The notes: generated by a model not told the origin, from the sequence alone. 64,000 bases of DNA from Escherichia fergusonii ATCC 35469 (GCF_000026225.1 NC_011740.1:868001-932000); one strand, 5' to 3'; shown: positions 26,034 to 36,154, numbered from the stretch's first letter. A program made the numbers and translations.

Positions 26034-26965
26034 GAATCTTGACCTTTTTCCTGTTGTCGCCACTCCCTGCCGTGGAAGTCAGCCTGGAACAATGTACTCC
26101 CACTGCAGTAAGTTTTGAAGAGTCTGCAGAGGAAGATTTTGTTGGAATGATGCGCGCTGATATGCTGTAAATGACTTAATAATAAACTAATAATTGGCTT
26201 TATATTCTTAATTTTATTTAAATTACAGAATATAGTTCTGTAATTGTCTGGATGGAGTGGTTGTTTGTCTTGTTAAGATTAAGTCAGATAATCTGTTATT
26301 AAATTGAGTTACTATCAACAGACTTTAATATTTCGCAATTAGTGAAAGATTATAACAGTAGTTAACAAACCAGATGTTTGTACAGATCGTATCTGTGAAT
26401 CTATTGTTAAGTATAATTAATGATTAACGTAATAAGGAGGTAATTATTATTTAATATTCAGAATCATTTTACTTAATGCATTAATAATACATGATTACAT
26501 TTACGAACCTAACATTACTTTGCATAAGATTAATCGTAATAACACTTATAAATAAAATGGTTTTAGGGTAAGATGTTCTCCAACAAATGGGGCTATTCCA
26601 GTTGTTGTGAGAGTGTTTAGTACTGGCCGTTATGGATAACCCATTATTAAATAGCGTGTTTTTGTTAAGAAGTACATAGGGGTTGTTGTCCAGATTTACA
26701 AAATCTACCTTTTTTCATTAGTAGAAAAATAGCGAACAACTTAATCGTCGTGCATTCTCTGACAATATATTCTGTGATCTACTTCAGGTATTAACAAGTA
26801 AGAAAGAGAGTGACCTTCCGAAAGTTGTTCAATATACATTTTCGCACTCGCCTGGTCTGACCAGGTGAATCTGCCAGGGTGGCACATTACAAATGGAATT
26901 GTTTGCTTGTTTGTGTGTGCACAGCATTAACCAGCTCAGAATGAGCCGCCAGTAAGTGAAAAATT
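26034..26965. other. 932-base gene-free region between alaA and lrhA
   Basis: Strongly AT-rich, with many short runs of A and T, and no open frame with a credible start. It should hold the alaA promoter on the minus strand and the lrhA promoter and leader on the plus strand. A 15-bp palindrome, CCTGGTCTGACCAGG, lies at 26851-26865, about 100 bases before lrhA. An AAGGAGGT at 26434-26441 has no start codon behind it. Confidence 0.8.
26851..26865. promoter_or_regulatory. 15-bp palindrome in the lrhA leader
   Basis: CCTGGTCTGACCAGG is a perfect inverted repeat around a central T, 100 bases before the lrhA start. It could be an operator or an RNA hairpin; no regulator is assigned. Confidence 0.4.
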
Positions 26966-27904
26966 ATGATAAACGCAAATCGTCCGATAATTAACCTCGA
27001 CCTCGATCTGCTGAGAACATTTGTTGCTGTTGCCGATCTGAATACGTTTGCAGCGGCAGCAGCTGCGGTTTGTCGTACTCAGTCCGCAGTCAGTCAGCAA
27101 ATGCAGCGCCTGGAGCAACTCGTAGGTAAAGAACTGTTCGCTCGCCACGGGCGTAATAAATTGTTGACGGAACATGGCATTCAGCTTCTTGGCTATGCCA
27201 GGAAAATATTGCGATTCAATGATGAGGCATGCTCATCATTAATGTTCAGCAATCTTCAGGGGGTATTAACTATCGGTGCTTCCGATGAATCAGCCGATAC
27301 AATTCTTCCTTTTCTATTAAACAGGATTAGTTCGGTTTATCCGAAGCTTGCACTGGATGTCCGGGTAAAACGCAATGCATTTATGGCTGAGATGTTAAAA
27401 TCTCAGGAAGTTGATCTCATTGTGACTACACACCGTCCAGAGACAGGCAACGCCCTTAATTTGCGTACATCTCCGACGCACTGGTATTGTGCAGCGGAAT
27501 ATGTTTTGCAGCGTGGAGAGCCAGTGCCGCTGGTATTATTAGATGAGCCCAGCCCGTTTCGTGATATGGTCCTTGAGACTTTGAATGCGGCTGATATTCC
27601 CTGGCGTCTGGCTTATGTTGCTTCAACGTTGCCAGCTGTTCGTGCAGCAGTAAAAGCGGGTTTAGGTGTAACAGCGCGTCCGGTTGAGATGATGAGCCCG
27701 GATCTTCGTGTCCTTGGCGCTGTGGATGGTTTGCCAATGCTGCCAGATACCGAATATCTGTTGTGCTGTGATCCAGAAGGTAAAAACGAACTGGCGCAAA
27801 TCATCTATCAGGCGATGGAGAGTTATCAAAATCCCTGGCAATACGGCAATGTTACCGTTGAGGGTGGAGACGATCCGCTTCTGATTGAAAGCGATTTTCG
27901 CTAA
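26966..27904 (+). CDS. lrhA: LysR-type regulator LrhA
   Basis: LysR-family regulator, 312 residues, that in K-12 represses flhDC (flagella, motility and chemotaxis), lowers RpoS and represses type 1 fimbriae. The winged helix-turn-helix is at about residues 10-70 (LDLLRTFVAVADLNTFAAAA, then TQSAVSQQMQRLEQLVGKELF). A substrate-binding-protein-like effector domain follows. The C-terminus (after about residue 295) differs from the remembered K-12 sequence. The start ATG 26966 lacks a strong ribosome binding site. It sits immediately upstream of the nuo operon, and a terminator ends it at 27979. Confidence 0.95.
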   Translation: MINANRPIINLDLDLLRTFVAVADLNTFAAAAAAVCRTQSAVSQQMQRLEQLVGKELFARHGRNKLLTEHGIQLLGYARKILRFNDEACSSLMFSNLQGVLTIGASDESADTILPFLLNRISSVYPKLALDVRVKRNAFMAEMLKSQEVDLIVTTHRPETGNALNLRTSPTHWYCAAEYVLQRGEPVPLVLLDEPSPFRDMVLETLNAADIPWRLAYVASTLPAVRAAVKAGLGVTARPVEMMSPDLRVLGAVDGLPMLPDTEYLLCCDPEGKNELAQIIYQAMESYQNPWQYGNVTVEGGDDPLLIESDFR

Positions 27905-27934
27905 AAGTTGTTTTAAGCATTAAAAAATCTGAAT

Positions 27935-27979
27935 AAAAAATAGCCACTGACGTGTGAAAGCACTCAGGGGCTATTTTTT
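27935..27979. terminator. Terminator after lrhA
   Basis: A long interrupted hairpin: AAAAAATAGCC (27935-27945), an inner CTGA/TCAG pairing, and GGCTATTTTTTT (27969-27980). A-run and T-run on the two sides allow termination in both directions. Confidence 0.8.
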
Positions 27980-28162
27980 TGTACTACTATCAATGTCAGT
28001 TTCAAAAGACAGGTCTTGTCGATCACAGATCCGTACATGCATTAACATGCTGAGTTGCTTAAAATTTAGTCTCTGACGGTATTGTTAACTTCACATGTTA
28101 ATAAATGAGCTAAATTGTTGCTTGTTCAATATTGTTAATTAACAGATGCGTGTCACAGATCA

Positions 28163-28184
28163 AAAAAATACCCCTCATTAGGGG
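28163..28184 (-). terminator. Short terminator-like hairpin facing the minus strand
   Basis: Read on the minus strand: CCCCT, 4-base loop, AGGGG, TA, then a run of seven T (the A-run at 28163-28169). The stem is only 5 bp. It would stop antisense transcripts leaving the nuo promoter region. Confidence 0.4.
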
Positions 28185-28418
28185 GATTAATCATTACAAA
28201 TTCCTGTCAAAATGGTTGCGTTTTTTTCCTTTACTTCACAACGGACACGATTCAACAACAGCAAATATGACAAAAGATTTAGATCTTTGGATAGGGAAAA
28301 CTGCCTAATGTTAATTTTGTTGTGTAAGTGTAAATTGTCGTGAAGAAACCTTTGTTAAAGTTGACAAAAGGTTATAGAAAGGAGTAAAAAACCACATCAA
28401 TTGGCTGTTTACTGATTT

Positions 28419-28442
28419 CTACAGTGATTGTAGGTTTTTTTT
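28419..28442 (+). terminator. Terminator-like element in the nuo leader
   Basis: CTACA (28419-28423), 5-base loop, TGTAG (28429-28433), G, then eight T. It ends 78 bases before the nuoA start. With a 5-bp stem, strength is uncertain; it may act as an attenuator. Confidence 0.4.
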
Positions 28443-28520
28443 ATTCCTCCCCATGAATCGATGTGGCGTCCATCTGCCGTGAAGAGCAGTGAATCTGGCG
28501 CTACTTTTGATGAGTAAGCA

Positions 28521-28964
28521 ATGAGTATGTCAACATCCACTGAAGTCATCGCTCATCACTGGGCATTCGCTATCTTTCTTATCGTTGCCATTGGCCTGTG
28601 TTGCCTGATGCTGGTAGGCGGTTGGTTTTTAGGCGGTCGCGCACGCGCGAGGTCGAAAAACGTGCCGTTTGAATCCGGTATCGACTCGGTCGGCTCCGCC
28701 CGCTTACGCCTGTCCGCCAAGTTTTATCTGGTGGCCATGTTCTTCGTTATCTTCGACGTTGAAGCGCTGTATCTGTTCGCATGGTCAACCTCTATCCGCG
28801 AAAGCGGCTGGGTAGGCTTTGTGGAAGCTGCAATTTTTATTTTTGTGTTACTGGCAGGTCTGGTTTATCTGGTGCGTATTGGCGCGCTGGACTGGACGCC
28901 CGCGCGTTCACGCCGCGAGCGTATGAACCCGGAAACGAACAGTATCGCTAATCGTCAACGCTAA
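28521..28964 (+). CDS. nuoA: NADH-quinone oxidoreductase subunit A
   Basis: Small membrane subunit of complex I, next to NuoH/J/K at the hinge with the peripheral arm. It has 147 residues with three membrane helices. The conserved loop [20 protein letters not shown] (about residues 46-65) lies near the quinone site, and [13 protein letters not shown] is the acidic second helix. ATG 28521 starts MSMSTSTEV as in E. coli. It is the first gene of the 13-gene nuo operon and nuoB follows after 15 bases. Confidence 0.97.
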
Positions 28965-28979
28965 CCGCGAGGCATTAAG

Positions 28980-29642
28980 ATGGATTATACGCTCACCCGC
29001 ATAGATCCCAACGGTGAGAACGACCGTTACCCCCTGCAAAAGCAGGAGATCGTAACCGACCCTCTGGAGCAAGAAGTTAACAAAAACGTGTTTATGGGCA
29101 AGCTCAATGACATGGTTAACTGGGGTCGTAAAAACTCAATTTGGCCGTATAACTTCGGTCTTTCCTGCTGTTACGTTGAGATGGTGACTTCGTTTACCGC
29201 GGTGCATGACGTGGCACGTTTTGGCGCAGAAGTATTGCGTGCTTCGCCGCGTCAGGCTGACCTGATGGTGGTTGCAGGAACCTGCTTTACCAAAATGGCA
29301 CCGGTTATTCAGCGTCTGTATGACCAGATGCTGGAACCAAAATGGGTTATCTCAATGGGGGCCTGTGCCAACTCTGGCGGTATGTACGATATTTATTCCG
29401 TTGTGCAGGGCGTCGATAAATTCATTCCGGTTGATGTGTATATCCCGGGCTGCCCGCCACGTCCTGAAGCGTACATGCAGGCATTGATGCTGTTGCAGGA
29501 ATCTATCGGCAAAGAACGTCGTCCGCTCTCATGGGTGGTTGGCGATCAGGGCGTTTATCGCGCCAACATGCAATCAGAGCGCGAACGCAAGCGCGGTGAA
29601 CGCATTGCCGTTACCAACCTGCGTACACCTGACGAGATTTAA
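28980..29642 (+). CDS. nuoB: NADH-quinone oxidoreductase subunit B
   Basis: Carries iron-sulfur cluster N2, the last electron carrier before quinone. It has 220 residues. The four ligands are visible as Cys63 and Cys64 (LSCCYVEM), Cys129 (MGACANSGG) and Cys158 (PGCPPRPE). It forms the quinone pocket with NuoCD and NuoH. The ATG follows GCGAGG. A structured 105-base gap separates it from nuoC, the longest within the first half of the operon. Confidence 0.98.
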
Positions 29643-29649
29643 TTTGCGC

Positions 29650-29716
29650 CTGTCGGCAAAGGGATTTTTCTTCGCTTATTCCTAAATCTATTTCGCGAAG
29701 CTTACTGCGCCGACAG
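29650..29716 (+). repeat. Nested inverted repeats between nuoB and nuoC
   Basis: Outer arms CTGTCGGC (29650-29657) and GCCGACAG (29709-29716); inner arms CTTCGC (29670-29675) and GCGAAG (29695-29700). Together they could form a long stem in the operon mRNA. There is no T-run at the end, so it is a processing or stability element rather than a terminator. Confidence 0.55.
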
Positions 29717-29747
29717 TCACCACGGACCATTTGCAATGGTGAACAAT

Positions 29748-31538
29748 ATGACCGACTTAACCGCGCAAGAACCCGCCTGGCAGACCCGCGATCATCTTGA
29801 TGATCCGGTGATTGGCGAACTGCGCAACCGTTTTGGGCCGGATGCCTTTACTGTTCAGGCGACTCGCACCGGGGTTCCCGTTGTGTGGATCAAGCGTGAA
29901 CAATTACTGGAAGTGGGTGATTTCTTAAAGAAACTGCCGAAACCTTACGTCATGCTGTTTGACTTACACGGCATGGACGAACGTCTGCGCACACACCGCG
30001 AAGGGTTACCTGCCGCGGATTTTTCCGTTTTCTACCATCTGATTTCTATCGATCGTAACCGCGACATCATGCTGAAGGTGGCGCTGGCAGAAAACGACCT
30101 GCACGTACCGACCTTCACCAAGCTGTTCCCGAACGCTAACTGGTATGAGCGTGAAACCTGGGATCTGTTTGGCATTACTTTCGACGGTCACCCCAATTTG
30201 CGCCGCATCATGATGCCGCAAACCTGGAAAGGTCACCCGCTGCGTAAAGATTACCCGGCGCGCGCTACCGAATTCTCGCCGTTTGAGCTGACCAAAGCCA
30301 AACAGGATCTGGAGATGGAAGCCCTGACCTTCAAACCGGAAGAGTGGGGGATGAAGCGCGGCACCGAAAATGAAGACTTCATGTTCCTCAACCTCGGTCC
30401 GAACCACCCGTCGGCACACGGTGCTTTCCGTATCGTTTTGCAACTCGATGGCGAAGAGATTGTCGACTGCGTACCAGACATCGGCTATCACCATCGTGGT
30501 GCGGAGAAAATGGGCGAACGCCAGTCATGGCACAGCTACATTCCGTATACCGACCGTATCGAATATCTCGGCGGCTGCGTTAACGAGATGCCGTATGTTC
30601 TGGCGGTAGAGAAACTGGCCGGGATCACCGTACCAGATCGCGTTAACGTGATCCGCGTAATGCTCTCCGAACTGTTCCGCATTAACAGCCATCTGCTGTA
30701 CATCTCGACCTTTATTCAGGACGTCGGTGCGATGACGCCAGTGTTCTTCGCCTTTACCGATCGTCAGAAAATCTACGATCTGGTGGAAGCGATCACTGGT
30801 TTTCGTATGCACCCGGCGTGGTTCCGTATTGGCGGCGTAGCGCACGACCTGCCGCGTGGCTGGGATCGCCTGCTGCGTGAGTTCCTCGACTGGATGCCGA
30901 AACGTCTGGCGTCTTATGAGAAAGCGGCGCTGCAAAACACCATTTTGAAAGGCCGTTCCCAGGGCGTAGCCGCCTACGGCGCGAAAGAGGCGCTGGAGTG
31001 GGGCACCACCGGTGCTGGTTTGCGCGCTACCGGGATCGACTTCGATGTGCGTAAGGCGCGTCCTTATTCTGGCTATGAAAACTTCGACTTTGAAATTCCG
31101 GTTGGTGGTGGTGTTTCTGACTGCTACACCCGCGTAATGCTGAAAGTGGAAGAATTGCGTCAGAGTCTGCGCATTCTTGAGCAGTGCCTCAACAACATGC
31201 CGGAAGGCCCGTTCAAAGCAGATCACCCGCTGACCACGCCGCCGCCGAAAGAGCGCACGCTGCAACATATCGAAACCCTGATCACCCACTTCCTGCAAGT
31301 GTCGTGGGGGCCGGTGATGCCTGCCAATGAATCTTTCCAGATGATTGAGGCGACCAAAGGGATCAACAGTTACTACCTGACCAGCGACGGCAGCACCATG
31401 AGTTATCGCACCCGTATCCGTACGCCGAGTTATGCGCATTTGCAGCAAATTCCGGCGGCGATCCGCGGCAGCCTGGTGTCTGACCTGATTGTTTATCTGG
31501 GCAGTATCGATTTTGTTATGTCAGATGTGGACCGCTAA
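29748..31538 (+). CDS. nuoC: NADH-quinone oxidoreductase fused subunits C and D
   Basis: Fusion of the 30-kDa (NuoC, about residues 1-190) and 49-kDa (NuoD, about 205-596) subunits, as usual in enterobacteria. NuoD helps form the quinone site with NuoB; it contains [15 protein letters not shown], the histidine loop that contacts quinone. ATG 29748 (MTDLTAQEP, 596 residues) has GGTGA at 5 bases distance. The upstream ATG 29736 would add four residues (MVNN) but has a poor ribosome binding site. nuoE follows after 2 bases. Confidence 0.97.
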
Positions 31539-31540
31539 TT

Positions 31541-32041
31541 ATGCACGAGAATCAACAACCACAAACCGAGGCTTTTGAGCTGAGTGCGGCTGAGCGTGAA
31601 GCGATTGAGCACGAGATGCACCACTACGAAGACCCGCGTGCGGCGTCCATTGAAGCGCTGAAAATCGTTCAGAAACAGCGTGGATGGGTGCCAGACGGCG
31701 CGATCCACGCGATCGCTGACGTTCTGGGTATTCCCGCAAGTGATGTCGAAGGCGTGGCTACTTTCTACAGCCAGATCTTCCGCCAGCCGGTTGGTCGCCA
31801 TGTGATCCGTTATTGCGACAGCGTGGTCTGTCACATTAACGGTTACCAGGGTATTCAGGCGGCGCTGGAGAAAAAGCTGAACATCAAACCAGGGCAAACG
31901 ACATTTGACGGTCGCTTTACGCTGCTGCCAACTTGCTGCCTGGGGAACTGTGATAAAGGGCCAAACATGATGATCGATGAGGACACTCACGCGCATCTGA
32001 CCCCGGAAGCGATCCCTGAACTGCTGGAGCGGTATAAATGA
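31541..32041 (+). CDS. nuoE: NADH-quinone oxidoreductase subunit E
   Basis: 24-kDa peripheral-arm subunit, 166 residues, thioredoxin-like ferredoxin fold binding 2Fe-2S cluster N1a. Ligands are Cys92 and Cys97 (RYCDSVVCH) and Cys133 and Cys137 (TCCLGNCDKGP). It belongs to the NADH dehydrogenase module with NuoF and NuoG. Its stop overlaps the nuoF start (ATGA at 32038), which couples their translation. Confidence 0.98.
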   Translation: MHENQQPQTEAFELSAAEREAIEHEMHHYEDPRAASIEALKIVQKQRGWVPDGAIHAIADVLGIPASDVEGVATFYSQIFRQPVGRHVIRYCDSVVCHINGYQGIQAALEKKLNIKPGQTTFDGRFTLLPTCCLGNCDKGPNMMIDEDTHAHLTPEAIPELLERYK

Positions 32042-33375
32042 AAAACATTATCCGTACTCCCGAAACGCATCCGCTGACCTGGCGTCTGCGCGATGACAAA
32101 CAGCCAGTGTGGCTGGACGAATATCGCAGCAAAAACGGTTATGAAGGCGCGCGTAAGGCGCTGACCGGGCTGTCTCCGGACGAGATCGTCAATCAGGTTA
32201 AAGACGCTGGTCTGAAAGGGCGCGGCGGTGCGGGCTTCTCGACTGGCCTGAAATGGAGCCTGATGCCGAAAGACGAATCCATGAACATCCGTTACCTGCT
32301 GTGTAACGCCGATGAAATGGAGCCGGGCACTTATAAAGACCGCCTGCTGATGGAGCAACTGCCGCACCTGCTGGTGGAAGGTATGCTCATCTCCGCGTTT
32401 GCGCTGAAAGCTTACCGTGGCTATATCTTCCTGCGCGGCGAATATATCGAAGCGGCAGTGAATCTGCGCCGTGCCATTGCCGAAGCCACCGAAGCAGGGC
32501 TGCTTGGCAAAAACATTATGGGAACAGGTTTCGACTTCGAACTGTTCGTCCATACCGGGGCAGGGCGCTACATCTGCGGGGAAGAAACAGCGTTAATCAA
32601 CTCCCTGGAAGGGCGTCGTGCTAACCCGCGCTCGAAGCCACCATTCCCGGCAACCTCCGGCGTATGGGGTAAACCGACCTGTGTCAATAACGTCGAAACC
32701 CTGTGTAACGTTCCGGCGATCCTTGCTAACGGCGTGGAGTGGTATCAGAACATCTCGAAAAGTAAAGATGCTGGCACCAAGCTGATGGGCTTCTCCGGTC
32801 GGGTGAAAAATCCGGGTCTGTGGGAACTGCCGTTTGGCACCACCGCACGCGAGATCCTCGAAGATTACGCCGGTGGTATGCGTGACGGCCTGAAATTCAA
32901 AGCCTGGCAGCCAGGCGGCGCGGGCACCGACTTCCTGACCGAAGCGCACCTTGACCTGCCGATGGAATTCGAAAGTATCGGTAAAGCGGGCAGCCGTCTG
33001 GGTACGGCGCTGGCGATGGCGGTTGATCACGAGATCAACATGGTGTCGCTGGTACGAAACCTGGAAGAATTTTTCGCCCGTGAGTCCTGCGGCTGGTGTA
33101 CGCCGTGCCGTGATGGTCTGCCGTGGAGCGTGAAAATTCTGCGCGCGCTGGAGCGTGGCGAAGGTCAGCCGGGCGATATCGAAACACTTGAGCAACTGTG
33201 TCGATTCTTAGGTCCGGGTAAAACTTTTTGTGCCCACGCACCTGGTGCAGTGGAGCCGTTACAGAGCGCCATCAAATATTTCCGCGAAGAATTTGAGGCG
33301 GGAATCAAACAGCCGTTCAGCAATACCCATTTGATTAATGGGATTCAGCCGAACCTGCTGAAAGAGCGCTGGTAA
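32038..33375 (+). CDS. nuoF: NADH-quinone oxidoreductase subunit F
   Basis: 51-kDa subunit that oxidises NADH. It has 445 residues. The glycine-rich GLKGRGGAGFSTGLKW (about residues 58-73) binds FMN and NADH. The N3 4Fe-4S cluster is bound by the three cysteines of ESCGWCTPCRDG (near 351-357) and a fourth near 398 (TFCAHAPG). It overlaps nuoE by four bases and lies 52 bases before nuoG. The sequence is as in E. coli. Confidence 0.98.
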   Translation: MKNIIRTPETHPLTWRLRDDKQPVWLDEYRSKNGYEGARKALTGLSPDEIVNQVKDAGLKGRGGAGFSTGLKWSLMPKDESMNIRYLLCNADEMEPGTYKDRLLMEQLPHLLVEGMLISAFALKAYRGYIFLRGEYIEAAVNLRRAIAEATEAGLLGKNIMGTGFDFELFVHTGAGRYICGEETALINSLEGRRANPRSKPPFPATSGVWGKPTCVNNVETLCNVPAILANGVEWYQNISKSKDAGTKLMGFSGRVKNPGLWELPFGTTAREILEDYAGGMRDGLKFKAWQPGGAGTDFLTEAHLDLPMEFESIGKAGSRLGTALAMAVDHEINMVSLVRNLEEFFARESCGWCTPCRDGLPWSVKILRALERGEGQPGDIETLEQLCRFLGPGKTFCAHAPGAVEPLQSAIKYFREEFEAGIKQPFSNTHLINGIQPNLLKERW

Positions 33376-33427
33376 CCGAATTTCGATTAACGCTCAGTCT
33401 CTGACTGAGAAAACTGGAAGCATGCTA

Positions 33428-36154
33428 ATGGCTACAATTCATGTAGACGGCAAAGAATACGAGGTCAACGGAGCGGACAACCTGCTGGAAGCTTGTCTGT
33501 CTCTGGGCCTTGATATTCCTTACTTTTGCTGGCATCCGGCGCTGGGAAGCGTCGGTGCTTGCCGCCAGTGTGCGGTGAAGCAATACCAAAACGCGGAAGA
33601 CACGCGTGGTCGCCTGGTGATGTCCTGTATGACACCGGCTTCCGATGGCACCTTTATTTCCATTGACGACGAAGAAGCGAAACAGTTCCGTGAAAGCGTG
33701 GTCGAGTGGTTGATGACCAACCACCCGCACGATTGTCCGGTATGTGAAGAGGGCGGTAACTGCCATCTTCAGGATATGACCGTGATGACCGGACACAGCT
33801 TCCGTCGCTACCGTTTCACCAAACGTACCCACCGCAATCAGGATCTGGGGCCGTTCATCTCTCACGAAATGAACCGTTGCATCGCCTGCTACCGCTGCGT
33901 GCGTTACTACAAAGATTACGCTGACGGTACAGATCTGGGCGTTTACGGTGCACATGACAACGTCTACTTCGGTCGCCCGGAAGACGGCACCCTGGAAAGC
34001 GAATTCTCCGGTAACCTGGTCGAAATTTGCCCGACCGGCGTATTCACCGACAAAACGCACTCCGAGCGTTATAACCGTAAATGGGATATGCAGTTTGCGC
34101 CGAGCATCTGCCAGCAATGTTCCATCGGCTGTAACATCAGCCCCGGCGAGCGTTATGGCGAGCTGCGTCGTATCGAAAACCGTTACAACGGTACGGTAAA
34201 CCACTACTTCCTCTGCGACCGAGGTCGTTTCGGTTACGGCTACGTCAACCTGAAAGATCGTCCGCGTCAGCCAGTACAGCGTCGTGGCGATGATTTCATT
34301 ACCCTCAACGCCGAACAGGCAATGCAGGGCGCGGCAGATATTCTGCGTCAGTCGAAGAAAGTCATCGGCATCGGTTCTCCGCGTGCCAGCGTGGAAAGCA
34401 ACTTTGCGCTGCGTGAGCTGGTGGGCGAAGAAAACTTCTATACCGGTATCGCTCACGGTGAGCAGGAACGTCTGCAACTGGCGCTAAAAGTTCTGCGCGA
34501 AGGCGGCATTTATACTCCGGCCTTACGCGAAATTGAATCTTACGATGCGGTACTGGTGCTGGGCGAAGACGTTACCCAGACCGGCGCGCGCGTTGCGCTG
34601 GCAGTGCGTCAGGCGGTGAAAGGTAAAGCACGCGAAATGGCGGCAGCACAGAAAGTGGCTGACTGGCAGATCGCGGCAATCCTCAACATTGGCCAACGTG
34701 CGAAGCATCCGCTGTTTGTGACTAACGTTGATGACACCCGTCTGGATGATATCGCGGCGTGGACTTACCGCGCACCGGTTGAAGATCAGGCGCGTTTAGG
34801 TTTTGCCATCGCTCATGCGCTGGATAACTCCGCGCCAGCGGTTGACGGTATCGAGCCTGAACTGCAAAGCAAAATCGACGTCATCGTGCAGGCACTGGCA
34901 GGTGCGAAGAAACCGTTAATTATCTCCGGGACGAACGCTGGTAGCGCTGAAGTGATTCAGGCAGCGGCTAACGTGGCGAAAGCCCTGAAAGGTCGCGGCG
35001 CTGACGTCGGTATCACCATGATTGCCCGTTCCGTCAACAGCATGGGGCTGGGCATTATGGGCGGTGGATCGCTTGAAGAAGCGTTAACCGAACTGGAAAC
35101 CGGACGCGCCGACGCGGTGGTGGTGCTGGAAAACGATCTGCATCGTCACGCTTCCGCTACCCGCGTGAATGCTGCGCTGGCGAAAGCGCCGCTGGTGATG
35201 GTGGTTGACCATCAACGCACAGCGATTATGGAAAACGCCCATCTGGTACTTTCCGCCGCCAGCTTTGCTGAAAGCGACGGTACGGTGATCAACAACGAAG
35301 GCCGCGCCCAACGTTTCTTCCAGGTTTACGATCCGGCTTATTACGACAGCAAAACTGTGATGCTGGAAAGCTGGCGCTGGCTGCACTCGCTGCACAGCAC
35401 CCTGCTGAGCCGTGAAGTGGACTGGACGCAGCTCGACCATGTGATTGACGCTGTTGTGGCGAAAATTCCGGAACTGGCGGGAATCAAAGATGCTGCGCCG
35501 GATGCGACATTCCGTATTCGTGGGCAGAAACTGGCCCGTGAGCCGCACCGTTACAGCGGTCGTACCGCCATGCGCGCCAACATCAGCGTTCATGAGCCGC
35601 GTCAGCCGCAGGATATTGACACCATGTTCACCTTCTCGATGGAAGGTAACAACCAGCCGACCGCGCACCGTTCGCAAGTGCCGTTTGCCTGGGCGCCGGG
35701 CTGGAACTCCCCGCAGGCGTGGAACAAATTCCAGGACGAAGTGGGCGGCAAACTGCGCTTTGGCGATCCGGGCGTGCGTCTGTTTGAAACCAGCGAAAAC
35801 GGTCTGGATTACTTCACCAGCGTACCGGCACGCTTCCAGCCGCAGGAAGGGAAATGGCGTATCGCGCCGTACTACCACCTGTTTGGCAGCGATGAATTGT
35901 CACAGCGTGCTCCGGTCTTCCAGAGCCGTATGCCGCAACCGTACATCAAACTCAACCCAGCGGATGCCGCGAAGTTGGGGGTGAACGCGGGTACACGCGT
36001 CTCCTTTAGTTACGATGGCAACACGGTCACGCTGCCGGTTGAAATCGCCGAAGGGCTGACGGCAGGGCAGGTGGGCTTGCCGATGGGCATGTCCGGCATT
36101 GCTCCGGTGCTGGCTGGCGCGCATCTTGAGGATCTCAAGGAGGCACAACAATGA
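33428..36154 (+). CDS. nuoG: NADH-quinone oxidoreductase subunit G
   Basis: Largest subunit, 908 residues, carrying four iron-sulfur clusters. N1b uses Cys34, Cys45, Cys48 and one more near 67. N5 (a His and three Cys near 101-114) and N4 (CIACYRC near 153-159) follow. The extra cluster N7, present in E. coli, is bound by CQQCSIGC (228-235) and a Cys near 263. The rest is a molybdopterin-oxidoreductase-like domain without cofactor. ATG 33428 is preferred over ATG 33422 because the TGGAAG ribosome binding site is too close to the latter. It overlaps nuoH by four bases. Confidence 0.97.
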   Translation: MATIHVDGKEYEVNGADNLLEACLSLGLDIPYFCWHPALGSVGACRQCAVKQYQNAEDTRGRLVMSCMTPASDGTFISIDDEEAKQFRESVVEWLMTNHPHDCPVCEEGGNCHLQDMTVMTGHSFRRYRFTKRTHRNQDLGPFISHEMNRCIACYRCVRYYKDYADGTDLGVYGAHDNVYFGRPEDGTLESEFSGNLVEICPTGVFTDKTHSERYNRKWDMQFAPSICQQCSIGCNISPGERYGELRRIENRYNGTVNHYFLCDRGRFGYGYVNLKDRPRQPVQRRGDDFITLNAEQAMQGAADILRQSKKVIGIGSPRASVESNFALRELVGEENFYTGIAHGEQERLQLALKVLREGGIYTPALREIESYDAVLVLGEDVTQTGARVALAVRQAVKGKAREMAAAQKVADWQIAAILNIGQRAKHPLFVTNVDDTRLDDIAAWTYRAPVEDQARLGFAIAHALDNSAPAVDGIEPELQSKIDVIVQALAGAKKPLIISGTNAGSAEVIQAAANVAKALKGRGADVGITMIARSVNSMGLGIMGGGSLEEALTELETGRADAVVVLENDLHRHASATRVNAALAKAPLVMVVDHQRTAIMENAHLVLSAASFAESDGTVINNEGRAQRFFQVYDPAYYDSKTVMLESWRWLHSLHSTLLSREVDWTQLDHVIDAVVAKIPELAGIKDAAPDATFRIRGQKLAREPHRYSGRTAMRANISVHEPRQPQDIDTMFTFSMEGNNQPTAHRSQVPFAWAPGWNSPQAWNKFQDEVGGKLRFGDPGVRLFETSENGLDYFTSVPARFQPQEGKWRIAPYYHLFGSDELSQRAPVFQSRMPQPYIKLNPADAAKLGVNAGTRVSFSYDGNTVTLPVEIAEGLTAGQVGLPMGMSGIAPVLAGAHLEDLKEAQQ

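Larger units (their letters stand above)
27980..28520 (+). promoter_or_regulatory. nuo operon promoter and leader region
   Basis: 541 bases between the lrhA terminator and nuoA with no gene. In E. coli the nuo promoters lie a few hundred bases upstream and respond to oxygen and nitrate (ArcA, NarL, Fnr, Fis). I could not place individual sites reliably. Two hairpins stand out: a terminator-like one facing the minus strand at 28163-28184 and one facing nuoA at 28419-28442. Confidence 0.6.

Noticed and set aside
26434..26441. Perfect AAGGAGGT Shine-Dalgarno sequence upstream of lrhA
   Set aside because: No ATG, GTG or TTG follows at a useful distance and a stop codon comes almost at once.
33425..34477. 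350-codon open frame opposite nuoG
   Set aside because: Shadow of nuoG; no start signal and no family resemblance.
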